NCBI RefSeq assembly: GCF_950023065.1
Contig: NC_088677.1
Coordinates: 25,565,230 to 25,629,229 of the forward strand
Direction: 5' to 3'
Source: Planococcus citri
Taxonomy: Eukaryota; Arthropoda; Insecta; Hemiptera; Pseudococcidae
DNA length: 64,000 bases
This document shows, piece after piece, positions 25,701 to 37,700 of this stretch. Made by a program: the position numbers and the translations under genes. The stretch's first letter is position 1, and each line of letters opens with the position of its first letter. Below the pieces are notes generated by a model. It had not been told where the DNA came from and made no database searches. It worked only from the letters and a program-made list of their open reading frames with translations.

Positions 25701-28700
25701 TAACAAAATTTATTTTTGAAAGCAGTAAACGAGAATGATTCTTTTGTAAAACCAAAGGAGTCTAATTTTACGAGGCATATAGCGCATTTTGATATCATAA
25801 AATTTTTAAAGAAAGCAAAAAAACTTTAAGAAATTGAAAGCTTAAAATTAGAGTCACATGCAATTTATAAACAAGAAAAATGTATCAAGAAAATTTGCAA
25901 AAATTGCAGGAAAACTATATATACTTAGTTGTATGATGGGTAGATGATGAAATTTCAAAAAAAAAAAAAATCCTCATATGTGGTTGAGGTTAATCATGTC
26001 CCTAAGTATACCTAAATTTTTCAAAAAAACCTTTCTTGTTGAATTTTTAAATTGAACAAAAAAATCACCAAAAAATTTCAAAGGCAGCTAAAACTGATTT
26101 TTGTAAATAAAAAATTCAGATTTTCCTCAGCTTTACTGAAAATTTTTTCTATTTTCTAGACCTATTGTAAATATTATTATATTTAGGTACCTACTTATGA
26201 AATGAACTATAAACTGACAAAGGAAAAGGGAGAATGTTGCATTAATTTCATCAAAAACCACCTGAGGTCAACTTCAAGCCACTTTTTTAAAAGTAATTTG
26301 ATTTCAATTTTTCAATATTCAGATAAAAAATATAAATGAAATAATTGAAATAAAAAACCCCACTTTTAAACTGGGATCAATTCCTCTTGTCACTGCTTTG
26401 ATTGATTCAAAGAAACTTTCCAGAAAAATTTCAAATGATGGCCAGATGAGCTGAAATTAACGCATAGAACCATGTATGAGATTAAAATTATTTGACGACA
26501 ATTTGATTGGCCAGGAATGACATTACAGGTGCATTGTTTTGTTGATAAATGCATTTCATGTTTGGTTTCATCATGTAATTCTTTGAGAATGTATGGACTG
26601 ATTCAATCTATCCAATCCATCATTTTCATCACACATTGTGCATCGATAACTTTGGTCCAATTTCAGCTAGCACTGCCGGATATGATACTATATTCATTAT
26701 TGAAGACCATTTTACAAAATACATATATGAAATTATTTGCTCTAAAAGTTATGATCTTGACAAATATCATCAAACATATGCAGCACTTGACTGACAAATT
26801 TGGCTGTCCAAAAATTGTAGCAAATGATAACGGTATAGCCAATTTACTTCCAGATATTGGTGGAATTTTTGGAAAGAAAAGAATGTAATTGTCCGCCATA
26901 CCTTGAGATATACTCCAAATTCAAATCCTGCTGAAAGAATTATGACCATGATTGGTTCAAGTACCTGAAAATATGCCAGTGATAAATGAAAGTCATGGTG
27001 TTGTATACGTACTTCTAGAGATCGAGAAAAGGTTCAACTTTACTGAGAGCTTGGTTACTGGCTGCATAACGTATGCAGTAGTTCAAAAAAGCTAGTTCTA
27101 GACAGGGTTGCGGAACGATAAAACAAAATGGTATCAGTATCGGTACGTGGTATTGGTATTTCAAATGTGGTGGCTAAAACGGTATTGGTTTTTCGGTTTT
27201 CATCAATTTCTACCTCAAAATTTTGGTTTTTGGTATCGGTTTTTCCAATTTTTGTGAATTTTATTTCGGTTTTCGGTTTTGGTATTGGTATTTTATCACT
27301 CAAAAATCAAGCTAATTACAGAACACTTTGGCTTAAAATTCAGAAATTGAGAGAGTAGTAGTATAAAAGTTGAAATGAGAATGAAATGAGAGGAAAATCA
27401 ACAAAGAAAAGTGATCATTGAAATGAATAAACTCATTTTGTTTGATGTTGGAATTGTTTCATTTGCAGAAATATGGAAAAATGAGTACCAAAATACAGAT
27501 TTTAAAATAATTTCGGTATTGGTTTTCGGTATTTTGTACCGATTTTGAAATTATATTGGTATTTTCTAAATCGGTTTTTCATTTGTCAACTTATTGGTAT
27601 CGGTTTTCAGTTTTTTCAATTTTTTTCAAAAATTAGGCGGTTTTGCCGGTATTGGTTTTTTGGTATCGGTATTGTTCCGCAACCCTGGTTCTAGATACCA
27701 GGGCCGTATTTACGTATAGGCAGTATAGGCAGCTGCCTAGGGCGGCAAATTTTAGGGGGCGGCAGATTTTTGCTTTTGAAAAAAAAATAAATCGTATGAA
27801 TTTGGCAAAAAGTACCAACGAAAATGTACAGATTTCTCAATTTTTACTTTATAAAACATGCAAAAATAGACGTTTTTTCGTTTCTTGAACCCATTTTTTC
27901 AAAAAAATTTTCGCTCTCGCTTCGCTCGAGCAGTAGATAATTTTATCTTTCTTCTTCTACAATTATCTCACACCTCGAAAGGTTCCCAGATAATTACCTC
28001 TAATTTGGAGTTTTCATGCTTAAAAATTTGGTTTTTCACGCGGTCAAAATCAAGAAACATGTGTTTTTAAAGGTTTTTTTAGCGTACGGAAACGTGCGGA
28101 AACGTGCGGATTTCATTTTTCATAAAAAATACGGATTTAAAATAGACTTTTTGGCTGCCAGCACTTTATAAAAAATAATAAACAAATGCAAGGTTTCTGA
28201 TATTTAATTACGTAGATATTGATATCAGTGCCGGTTTTAAGGGGGGGATTTGGGTGATAATCCCCCCCCCCCCAAGAGGCCAATTTTTTTGGAAAAAATT
28301 TTGATACTATAAAGTGGGAATTTTCTAAGAATTTTTGCGCTCTTGTTTCACTGAGATGGATGCCGATTACAAACCGATGTACATTTTTTTCATCTTTTTT
28401 GAGAAGACGAAGCCTTTTGTTTTCTTCTCAAGCCCACATCATAGGTATATTCGTACACAATTTACTTTAATAATACTTTGCAGGCAAATTTAAGTCATTG
28501 AGGTCTCCCCTTTTTAAAAATTAAATAAATAAATGACATATTTATTCAGTGGTGTGGCCAGGGAGTGAAGGGGCCATTGTCCTCCCTTGCGAACGAAAAT
28601 TTGAAATAAAACTTGAAAAAGTGAACTTTTTTTTTGTTGTTTGGACCCATTTTTTCTAAAAATTTTCGCTCTCGCTTCGCTCGAGCAGTAATTTTACCTT

Positions 28701-31700
28701 CATTTTCATAATATAATCACCACACATCACGATAGGTTTCCAGAAACTGACTCCTAATTTCAATTTTTCATGCCTAAAAATCTGGTTTTGCCTCCTCCTT
28801 GAGGAAATTCTGACTATTCCACTGTATTTATTTGATTTCTGCTCTCAAAGAAGCTTAATTTTACCCCCCCCCCCCCCCCCAAATGAGACGGCAAAATTGT
28901 TTGGTTCTGATCCAATTATCCCTCTCCAAGGAAAAATCCTGGCACCGGTACTGATTGATATTGTATACATCCACACAAACCAAAAAAATTGGGTGAAGGG
29001 AGGGGCGGCAAATTTTGTTCTGCCTAGGGCGGCCTAATGTTAAATCCGGCCCTGCTAGATACAGTAAAAGCTTGTTACAACCCTCTTCAATGGACCAGAA
29101 AAAAAGAGCGTTATAAGCCAAAATGTGTTACTTATAAGCAAAAGTATTGTTTCAATGCTGATGAGCGTAATACCACAAATTCTTGTTTTAAATCAAAAAG
29201 AGTGTAATAAAACTAATAAAAGAAGTGGAAATGTAAACTTTATTTTGAATTTAAACAACATAACTGTTTTCTGTGGTCAAAATTTTCAGGAAGTCTTGCT
29301 TTCTTGTTCCAAATTTTCCAAAAAGTAGGGTGGTTGCGGGTTAGATGCCCATAGTCGGGGGTTAGATGCCGGTGTGTCGCGGTTTTTTGAGCCTCACTGC
29401 CATAATTTTCATCGAAATGATTTCAAATTTGCGCGAATCGGTAGAGCAATTATTCCTCTATATTATACTAAAACCGTAATTTTTTTTATCCAGTAGTTTT
29501 TTTGCAATTTGAAAAAAAAAACAAGGTCACTTTTTGACCGGCATCTAACCCGCACCTACTGGCATCTATCCCCCCAGTGCGGGTTAGATGCCGATTTGGT
29601 GTGGGTTAGATGCCTCTACCCAAAACCTCCCCAAAAAAGGCTCTTGGAAGATTGAATTCGATGAAATCCTTTTATTTCATGCACAACAAATCAAATGAAC
29701 ATCAAAAATTCAAAATGGAAGTTTAATTAATCAAAAAATAAAAAAGGTGTTTTTAAGAATTGACAATATGTGTTAAAAATGAACGTAATTCCAAAAATTG
29801 ACCACGCCAGTTGAAAATATTCAAACAACCATCATTTTTGGACTTTTTGCCGCAGTATTGACAAAAAAAAATTTCACCTTCCTCACTCTCATTTAATTAC
29901 TATGGGGCATCTATCCCGATCACAAAAACCGGCATCTATCCCAAAATGATGGATCAGATAGCGAGGTCAATTTTCATACCAGAATCAAAACAAATTTTCG
30001 TAAATTTGCGTGAATATGTTAGTTCAAGGTATATACTTATGCCTGAGATACTCACATGCCGTTTTGGAAAACTTTTTCTGGAGCAAAAATGTGTTTCAAA
30101 AATTACGTGAAAAAAATATCACCTGTTTTACCTACATAAATTTTTTCATTTGCAAATCAAACCAGGTTAACAATAACCGTCACAGATCAAAACTTTAACA
30201 CAAACTATGTTCACCTTAAGGTATAATCTGTGCTAATCAGTTTTCAGAAAGAGTTGATAGGGAGTGATTGGTGACCACACCGGCATCTAACCCGCACCGG
30301 CATCTAACCCGCAACCACCCTAATCAGTTGCTTATGCTCAGTGGCATAGTGGGATGAGCCACAGCTTTCTGAACAAGAGGTCGTGGGATCAAATCCCGCT
30401 AGAGACGCAAGCATTAACGTGTAATGTACCTATCTCTATTGTAGTGCATTTAACTGTTAACATCTATTACACGTTAAGCTCAGAGCACCAGTACAGCAGA
30501 GGTAACAGAAATGCATGCAATCTGTTGCCAGTATCTAAAAGCTGTAACTGGTTTGCGCACCTATAGGTAGCTGATTACTGAACTCAGGGTTGTAAAAACT
30601 CGGCTAGCGATGTATCACTCTATAGATAGTGTAGAAAGCAAAGGGAAACTACTACATGTTAGCTCAAAAAAATGTTGATTCCCTGGAATAATTGCTGTGG
30701 CATAGGCATTTGCCTCACCCTGTTGGGGTACCACTTAATGTGATTTCCAATGTCATGTAAAAGATACGGAATGACGACGACGACGTCGACGAAGACGACG
30801 AAGACAATGACGATGACAATGAATCAGTTGCTTACCAAAATTTCAAAAAATTTTTACTCTTCAGTTTTTTTCTCAAGATTATGACAAGAAATCCAGAACT
30901 CTACTCTTTTGTAAAAACTTTAGATACTTGCCTGCCTTTCTTGTAAGAATTGTATTCAAGCCTCTATTAAAGTTTGATAAGGATATCAAAAAATCTTACT
31001 TTTTTGGCCAAAATTGAAAATAATTTTACTTATTTGTATGAACTGAAACTGTTGAAAGTTGAAAAAAAGAGTTTTGGCAAGATTTTGCCATAAAAATTAA
31101 AATCTGTGAATAGCGCTATTGCGCTGAACCGAATAATAATAAAATTTTCATTCATTCATAAAATCAAAACTGCAAGAATTGAGGAGCGATATTCCAAAAC
31201 GCCCTTAGTGCATTTTTTTCGAATTGCGTTTTTAAAAATAAAAAGTGTTCCAAAACGCACTTTGTCCATTTTTATTGAATTTTTTTTAGCGGTATCTGGT
31301 GGATGAAGTGTATAGCTACACTCCTAACATCATAAATCCACCCAAATAAAGTTTTAAACCCGCCTAAATAGCCAATTTACCAGACTAAAAATTAATTTTT
31401 TAAAATGGACATAGGGCGTTTTGGAATATCGCTCCTCAATTGCAAAAGAAAAACCGTGGTTGGGAGTCAAAATTTTCAGAAAGTGAGAATTTTTTACACA
31501 AAAGTAAGCTTTTTTGTCACAAAAAATTGGTTTTCTGTTGTCGAAGCTATAAAAAAAAAAAATGTGATTTTTCCTGAATTTTAGAGCGTTAAAACACTAT
31601 TCATAATTGCTCACGAGCGTGTTAAAACATGATTCATAATTGCTCATGAGTGTTATATTGCGATTAATTTTACATTGGTTTAAACAGGGTTGTCTAGGGA

Positions 31701-34700
31701 CCAGAATAAATCAGGGTTATAACCAAAAGCGTTATAACAAGCATTTACTGTAGCTTGGTTGATATTGTGAAAAAGAGAAAACTTCCTGAAAATCTCTATC
31801 AAATCATCTCTGAAAATCAACAAAAAAAAAATCGAGATCAAAAGATTAAATTCTTCAATAAATATCATAAACCTGTTCGATTAAAGGTCATGATTGTGAT
31901 CTTGTCTTTGTGAAGAATCGTGTAATCTCAAATAAGGAGAAAGTAATCTCGGCTAATTTAGCAAATCAATGGAAGAGACCATACCAGACCATCGAAGAAA
32001 ACTTTGTGGAATGTTTATGAGCTTGAAGATGTCAACAAAACCTGGGTACATTATTCGAGAAAATATCCGTCGCCTGAAGAAATATGATAAGAGCACTGAT
32101 GATACATATAAAACCCCAGAATCAATGCATTCTTTACACCCTTCAACGAAAGACACTTCTCAAAAATTTTAAAATTTCAAAAGCCTATCCATGGGCTGGA
32201 TTGGGAAAGGGGAGGGAGACCTTAAGTCTCATACTTACTTCAATTCATGCATTTGTTTTCATGGGAATGGTACAGGAGGGAGTAAATTAATGCATGGTGA
32301 ATTTTTCAGTCACATCGAGTCGAAAAACATTAGCTTTACGAAAAATACCCTTCTTGTATCTAGTATACAGCTAAGTAAATTGGAAATAAATATTGAAAGT
32401 AGTACTAGGAAACGAAAACAGGATTAGAGAAAAAACAAGAATCTTGTTTCAAAATTGATTCAAAGAAAACGCGATTATTGTCTCGATACAATTCGCGTTT
32501 TGATATAAAAGCAACAGAGTGTTGAGTTTTTTTCTCATTTCAATTCATAGGAAACTTATTGGTTTAGAAATAGGTATCCGATGGAAGGAGAAAAAGGGAG
32601 AGTCTCGTGCCTTCGCGAAATCATAAGCTCGACTTTTTTTTTCATGCCAACGAAACTCGAATCTCGTGTTTTTTTTTCTCAACGCATCTAACTCACCCAA
32701 AAGGAATATTATGAAAAAAAAATTTTAAATTTAAATTTCGCGGGTTTCTCAGCTTCGTTGATGCTCGGTTCATTTAAAATTAAAATTATAATAACGAAGC
32801 TACCAATTAAACGTGGTACAATAAGAAAGTATGACGTTTAATTTGTCGCTCGCGAAAGGGAGGATCGCGAGGTACACAACGTAGCGCTCGGAGAGAAAAT
32901 TTCGTTAATTTTTTAACGACTCGAAAAACAATTCTTCGTTACAATATTATTCCAAGTTGCGAATGAGAAAGGAGCGAATTTTCGCGCACAAACGACGATA
33001 TTTATTCGCTAGTACGATAAAGACATTAAAGAGACAAGTTTTTATAGTCGAGAAACGACGACGACGTCGAGTTTTCTCTATTTTATATAGAAACGTGAAC
33101 GTGTACAACAATCGAAATATATTTTAAAAATAGCTTCAAAAGTTGGGAAATAAAATAAGCCAGGGTATATTCGAGTATAGATGTACGTATAAGTGTGTGT
33201 TTTTGAATGTGTATAAATGGTATAGAAAATGATACCTCATCTTCTTTTTTATCTATACTTACTAGTGTTGGTATATATACCTTGAAAAGGCCATATTGAA
33301 ATGTAAACTAAACGAAGGAACGCCCAATACGCAATAAAAATTTAATGAGGATAAGTTGGTAAAAAATTAAAGCCAATTCTGCGCGTAGATTGGGTTAACG
33401 AGAAAAATTCAGCTCGGGAGGTTTTGGCGAGAAAAAAAAGAGAAGAAAATTCGACACAAATATAAAATCAATAAAATCTCGTATATAAAACTATTAGAAC
33501 TTTTTTTTTCGCTGGTGCTTTTTTCCCGTTTTTATGGATTCTGAGAGGGTACAAGAGTAAAGGGTGGGAGGGAGGGGGTGGAGATGAGAAGCACAAAAAC
33601 ATATATAAAAATCCACCGATGTGTATATGTATAATCCAGATTTTTATTTAGGGCGTGCATAGGGTTGATAACACGACACAAAAGCCATTCTATTATGTTT
33701 TCCGAAGGGATTTATGCTGATAAATGTAGTAAACGAATATGCGCTCGTTTGGTTCAGACTTTGAAAAACGTTTTAATACTAACAATGTTCAGATTACAGT
33801 TCACCAATGGAATTATTCGCCATTTGCAAATTCTTCGCACAAAGAAAATATCCGTACACTTGACACCTCTCTCTCTCTCATGCGACACCTACCTACTTTA
33901 ATTTCACGCCTTTCGAGTACTTACCTATACAAGAGGATAAAAAGAGTGAAAAAATTGTAAAATTATTTTAATTTTTGTCCCATTCGAATAACTGCTGCTG
34001 TACCCTCGAATGTGTACGAGTATTTTTCTGCAGAGCTTTCTATCATAGGTATACGAAGTCGATTTTTCCACAACCGAGTATGGTTGTTTTAATATTTTAT
34101 ACGAACGTTTCGGGTTATAACAGCCGAAATCGTAACGATTACCTTTAAACTTTATCGTTTAAGTGAAAAAGCAAAAAAAAAATAAAGCTTTAGTTTGAAT
34201 TTCGCCCGTAGGCGGTTATAAATGTAAATAAAAGATTACCAGAGACATTGCGATGCCGTCGCGCCACTTCAAAAGATATGCTAGGAATTTCGGGAATTTA
34301 GTTTTATAGCTCCTCTTTTCAATGTATACGTGAATAAATAATGCTAAATTTACGGAATAAGTATGACTCGCGTATGCAATTTAGACCTGCTTAAAATTAA
34401 ACTTTAATTATTTCCAAAGCGTTTAAGTAACTTTATAACGCAGCCTGTTGGCTGAAGTGACCTATAAAATGGCGAATTTTCGATTTTGTAATTATGAAAC
34501 AGAACAGGAGGCGTAGGTAAGGTACGATGAACTGAAAACGTTACATGGGGTGCGATTATCGGATAAAATAGAGGTATTTAAGGGATGAGGAGAACGTAGA
34601 AGGGTAAAAAAAGTGGAAATTTAAAAAAGAATACATATATTTTTGAAAGTAGACTATAAAATGAGAAAGACGAGTTATTCACACAATTGCTAATTTTGAA

Positions 34701-37700
34701 AATTGGAAGGAAAAATGTGGCACATTTTGAACAGATTTTATTGAGCTACAAAAAAAAATGACGGAAGGGGAGATCAAATTTTGAGTTCAAATTTTGTTCA
34801 CATATCTGACATACCCCTCTCCTCTCCGAGCTGTGGGAAATCGTCTAATTTGTTTTACTAAAAATTGAAATAGGTAATCATTTTGTTGCCGCGTCAACTT
34901 TTTTTTAGCTCCAACTCGATTGTGTGACGTCTCAAAATATAGAAAGAAATTCGGGGTAGACCTTCAAACCCTTCCCCAAGCACACTCCAATGTCTCTCAC
35001 TACCCAAATCAGAGTATCTGTTTCAATTTAGAAATCAATGCTTCCAAAAATTGGGCTAATATCGATTCTGGGACACCCCCTTCCCAAACCGGATCTATTA
35101 TCCTTAACTGTCATCACCTCGAATGATCATTTCTCCAAGTGCATTTCGTCTCGATTTTTTTTTTCGATTACAGAATTCTTGAATCCAATTTTCCGAATCA
35201 GTACTGTCCGAACGACCATTTTCCAAAAAATTAATTTTCAAATGTGACCATTTCTTTTCGCAATTTTAGTAACAAAACGACAAAACTTTTAGAGAATTAT
35301 GTCCAAAAACGCGTCTTCCCTGCAGTTTAGATAAAGAAGCAGGATGTTTTTTTGTTACAATTTTAGGAAACAAGAAGACAAGAAGTGTAAATGACTTTTG
35401 GGCAAATTATGACCAAAAAAACCGGTCTTTTTGTGATTTTGGCAAAAAAAAGAACTATAAACTTGGATTTTTTAAAAATTAAAAAAAAAAAAAGTTTTAG
35501 CAATTTTGACAAAATAAAGGACAATTTTTGTGCAATTGTGACAAAAATTGGTCTTTTCAACAGTTTTTAACTAAAAAGTATTCTTTTTTAAAATTTTAGG
35601 GGAAAAAAGCATTTTTTTTGTGACGAGTAGAAAACTTTTTGGACATTTTCCTCAAAAAAATGACAAAAACCAAGACTTTTTAGTGGTTTCAATAAAGCAT
35701 TGTTTTTCACATATTTTTTTACCAAAAAGTTGGATTTTTTTCAATTTTAACAAAAAAATGAGATTAGATAATGTACAGATTTTTTGGGCAAAAAAACACT
35801 AAAAACTTGGACTTTTCTGAAATCATCACCAAACAAAAAAAAAGTTTTGACAATTTTAACAAAAATTGGTCTTTTTTACAGTTTTTTCACCAAAAATTAG
35901 GTAGGTACTTGACTAGTATTTTTTGCAATTTTCACAAAAAAAAAACAGACTTTTTACGACAAGTAAAAAACTTTTTGGATATTTTCATCAAAAAAAAAGT
36001 TTTTTGCAAAAAAAAAACTGACAAAAACCAAGACTTTTTGGCGGTTTTAATAAAGCACTGTTTTTTACATTTTTTACCAAAAAGTTGGATTTTTTTTGCT
36101 GTTTCGGCTAAAAACCCCAAATAAAGTACAGATTTTTTGGGCAAAAAAATTTTTTTTTGGTGTTTAATTGCAGGATTATTACACCTGTGGACAGAGGGGG
36201 GTTTAGATTTTGTTTATTAGGTTGGTGTTTTTTAGTAGGGTTATGAATTTTTTGATTTCAGAAAAGTTGTCTAGGATAGTCATTGAATTTTGGTCTATTT
36301 GGAGAGATAGTCTTGTTTGCTGTAATTTAGGGCAGGTGAATAGTAAATGTTGGATGGATGTAGGTTCATTTTCACAGAATTGACAGGGGGGTTTTGGAAT
36401 TTTTTGATAGAGGTGGTTGTGTGTGATTTTAGAGTAACCAATTCATAGACGAGTCATAATTATTTCTTCTCTTCTGTTTAAGTGATAAAGGTTTTTCCAG
36501 GGGTAGATTGTTTTTTTTTTGTGTTGAAAGAGTTTGTTTGATGTCTGTGATGTCCAGAAGTTTTGCCATTTAGAGTGAGTATTTTATGTAAAGAAGGATT
36601 TTATATCGTCAGGGGTGAAAATGGTGAAGGGTAGAGGGTTAGTGGCTGGTTTTGCATAGGTGTCAATAATTTCATTTCCTTCAATACCTACATGACTAGG
36701 AGTATACATAAGGTGGATGGTGTGGTTTGAATTTTGGAGTCTAGCAGGATTTTGTGAATATTTTGAACAATATAGGGTGATCTGAAAAAATGTTTTGTAT
36801 GGAGATCAAGGAGCTAAGAGAGTCACTTTTATTTTTTTACACAAAAAAGCAAGACTTTTGGACATTTTTACCAAAAAAAAAGTTGCTTGCAAAAAAATGG
36901 CACAAAACAATATTTTTTGGCACTTATTTCGATGAAACTTGGGGTTTTTACAATTATTACGAAAGAGTATGATGTAAGGTAAAGTGGGGTAATTCCGATG
37001 GCAAAATTCAAAATTTTAGCTATTTCTCATTTTTTGGATTTCCTGTACATTTTGGGGCAAAAATGATGTAACAACTTTATTCCTACATCCTTCAGCTACA
37101 CATTGACTATATTGAAGAGTGATTTGTGCGGAGGCTTCATACATATAATTGAAAAAACATTTGGGAAGGTCAAGTTATCGGAATTACCCCATTTTTGGGG
37201 TAATTCCGATAACGAGTTTTATAAGGAAAGTAATTCTCCCGGGGTAATTCCGAGACAGTAATGTTGAAATATACCATTTATTGCATATTTAGGTTTTTAT
37301 TTCATGTAAATTGAATCATTAGAACAAAAATTGAAAATTTTTTACAAATATGGATTTTTGAGGCATAATTTTTGAAAACTAGACCAACTAGAGAAAAATG
37401 CCCCGTTTTGAGGATTTTCGTTGATAATTTCGACCCCTCAAAACTATACTACATCAAAACAGAGAAAAAAACATTGCAGGGCAATTTTGCTGGGGCTATC
37501 GGAATTACCCCGCGGCATGAAAAATGATCGACATGTTTAATAATTCAACACCACCAAAAAAATAATTATAAAAGCAAAATCAAAGGAGGTACTGACACTT
37601 TAACACCTATCCAACAAATTTCAACTTCTAAACAGAATTTTTCAACAAGTTTTGAAGGGTAAAAACGAGTTTCAAAAATGCACTGTTTTTTGCGGCAAAG

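Larger units (their letters stand above)
27699..29054. mobile_element. hAT-like element (CAGGGCCG ends) with nested insertions
   Basis: The ends are CAGGGCCGTATTTACG and, inverted, CAGGGCCGGATTTAAC. An 8-bp target duplication CTAGATAC is at 27691-27698 and 29055-29062. Subterminal CTGCCTAGGGCGGC occurs at both ends in opposite orientation. It spans 1356 bp, of which 736 bp is the element at 28226-28953 plus its duplicated target; about 620 bp is its own. Confidence 0.9.
29064..31749. mobile_element. pogo/Tigger-like element with TA duplication, carrying three insertions
   Basis: The ends CAGTAAAAGCTTGTTACAAC and, inverted, CAGTAAATGCTTGTTATAAC are flanked by TA. Subterminal GCGTTATAA words recur in both ends. 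CAGT termini with TA target sites are typical of pogo-type elements. Without the MITE, SINE and small inverted-repeat element inside, it is roughly 0.9-1.2 kb with no transposase frame left. Confidence 0.72.
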
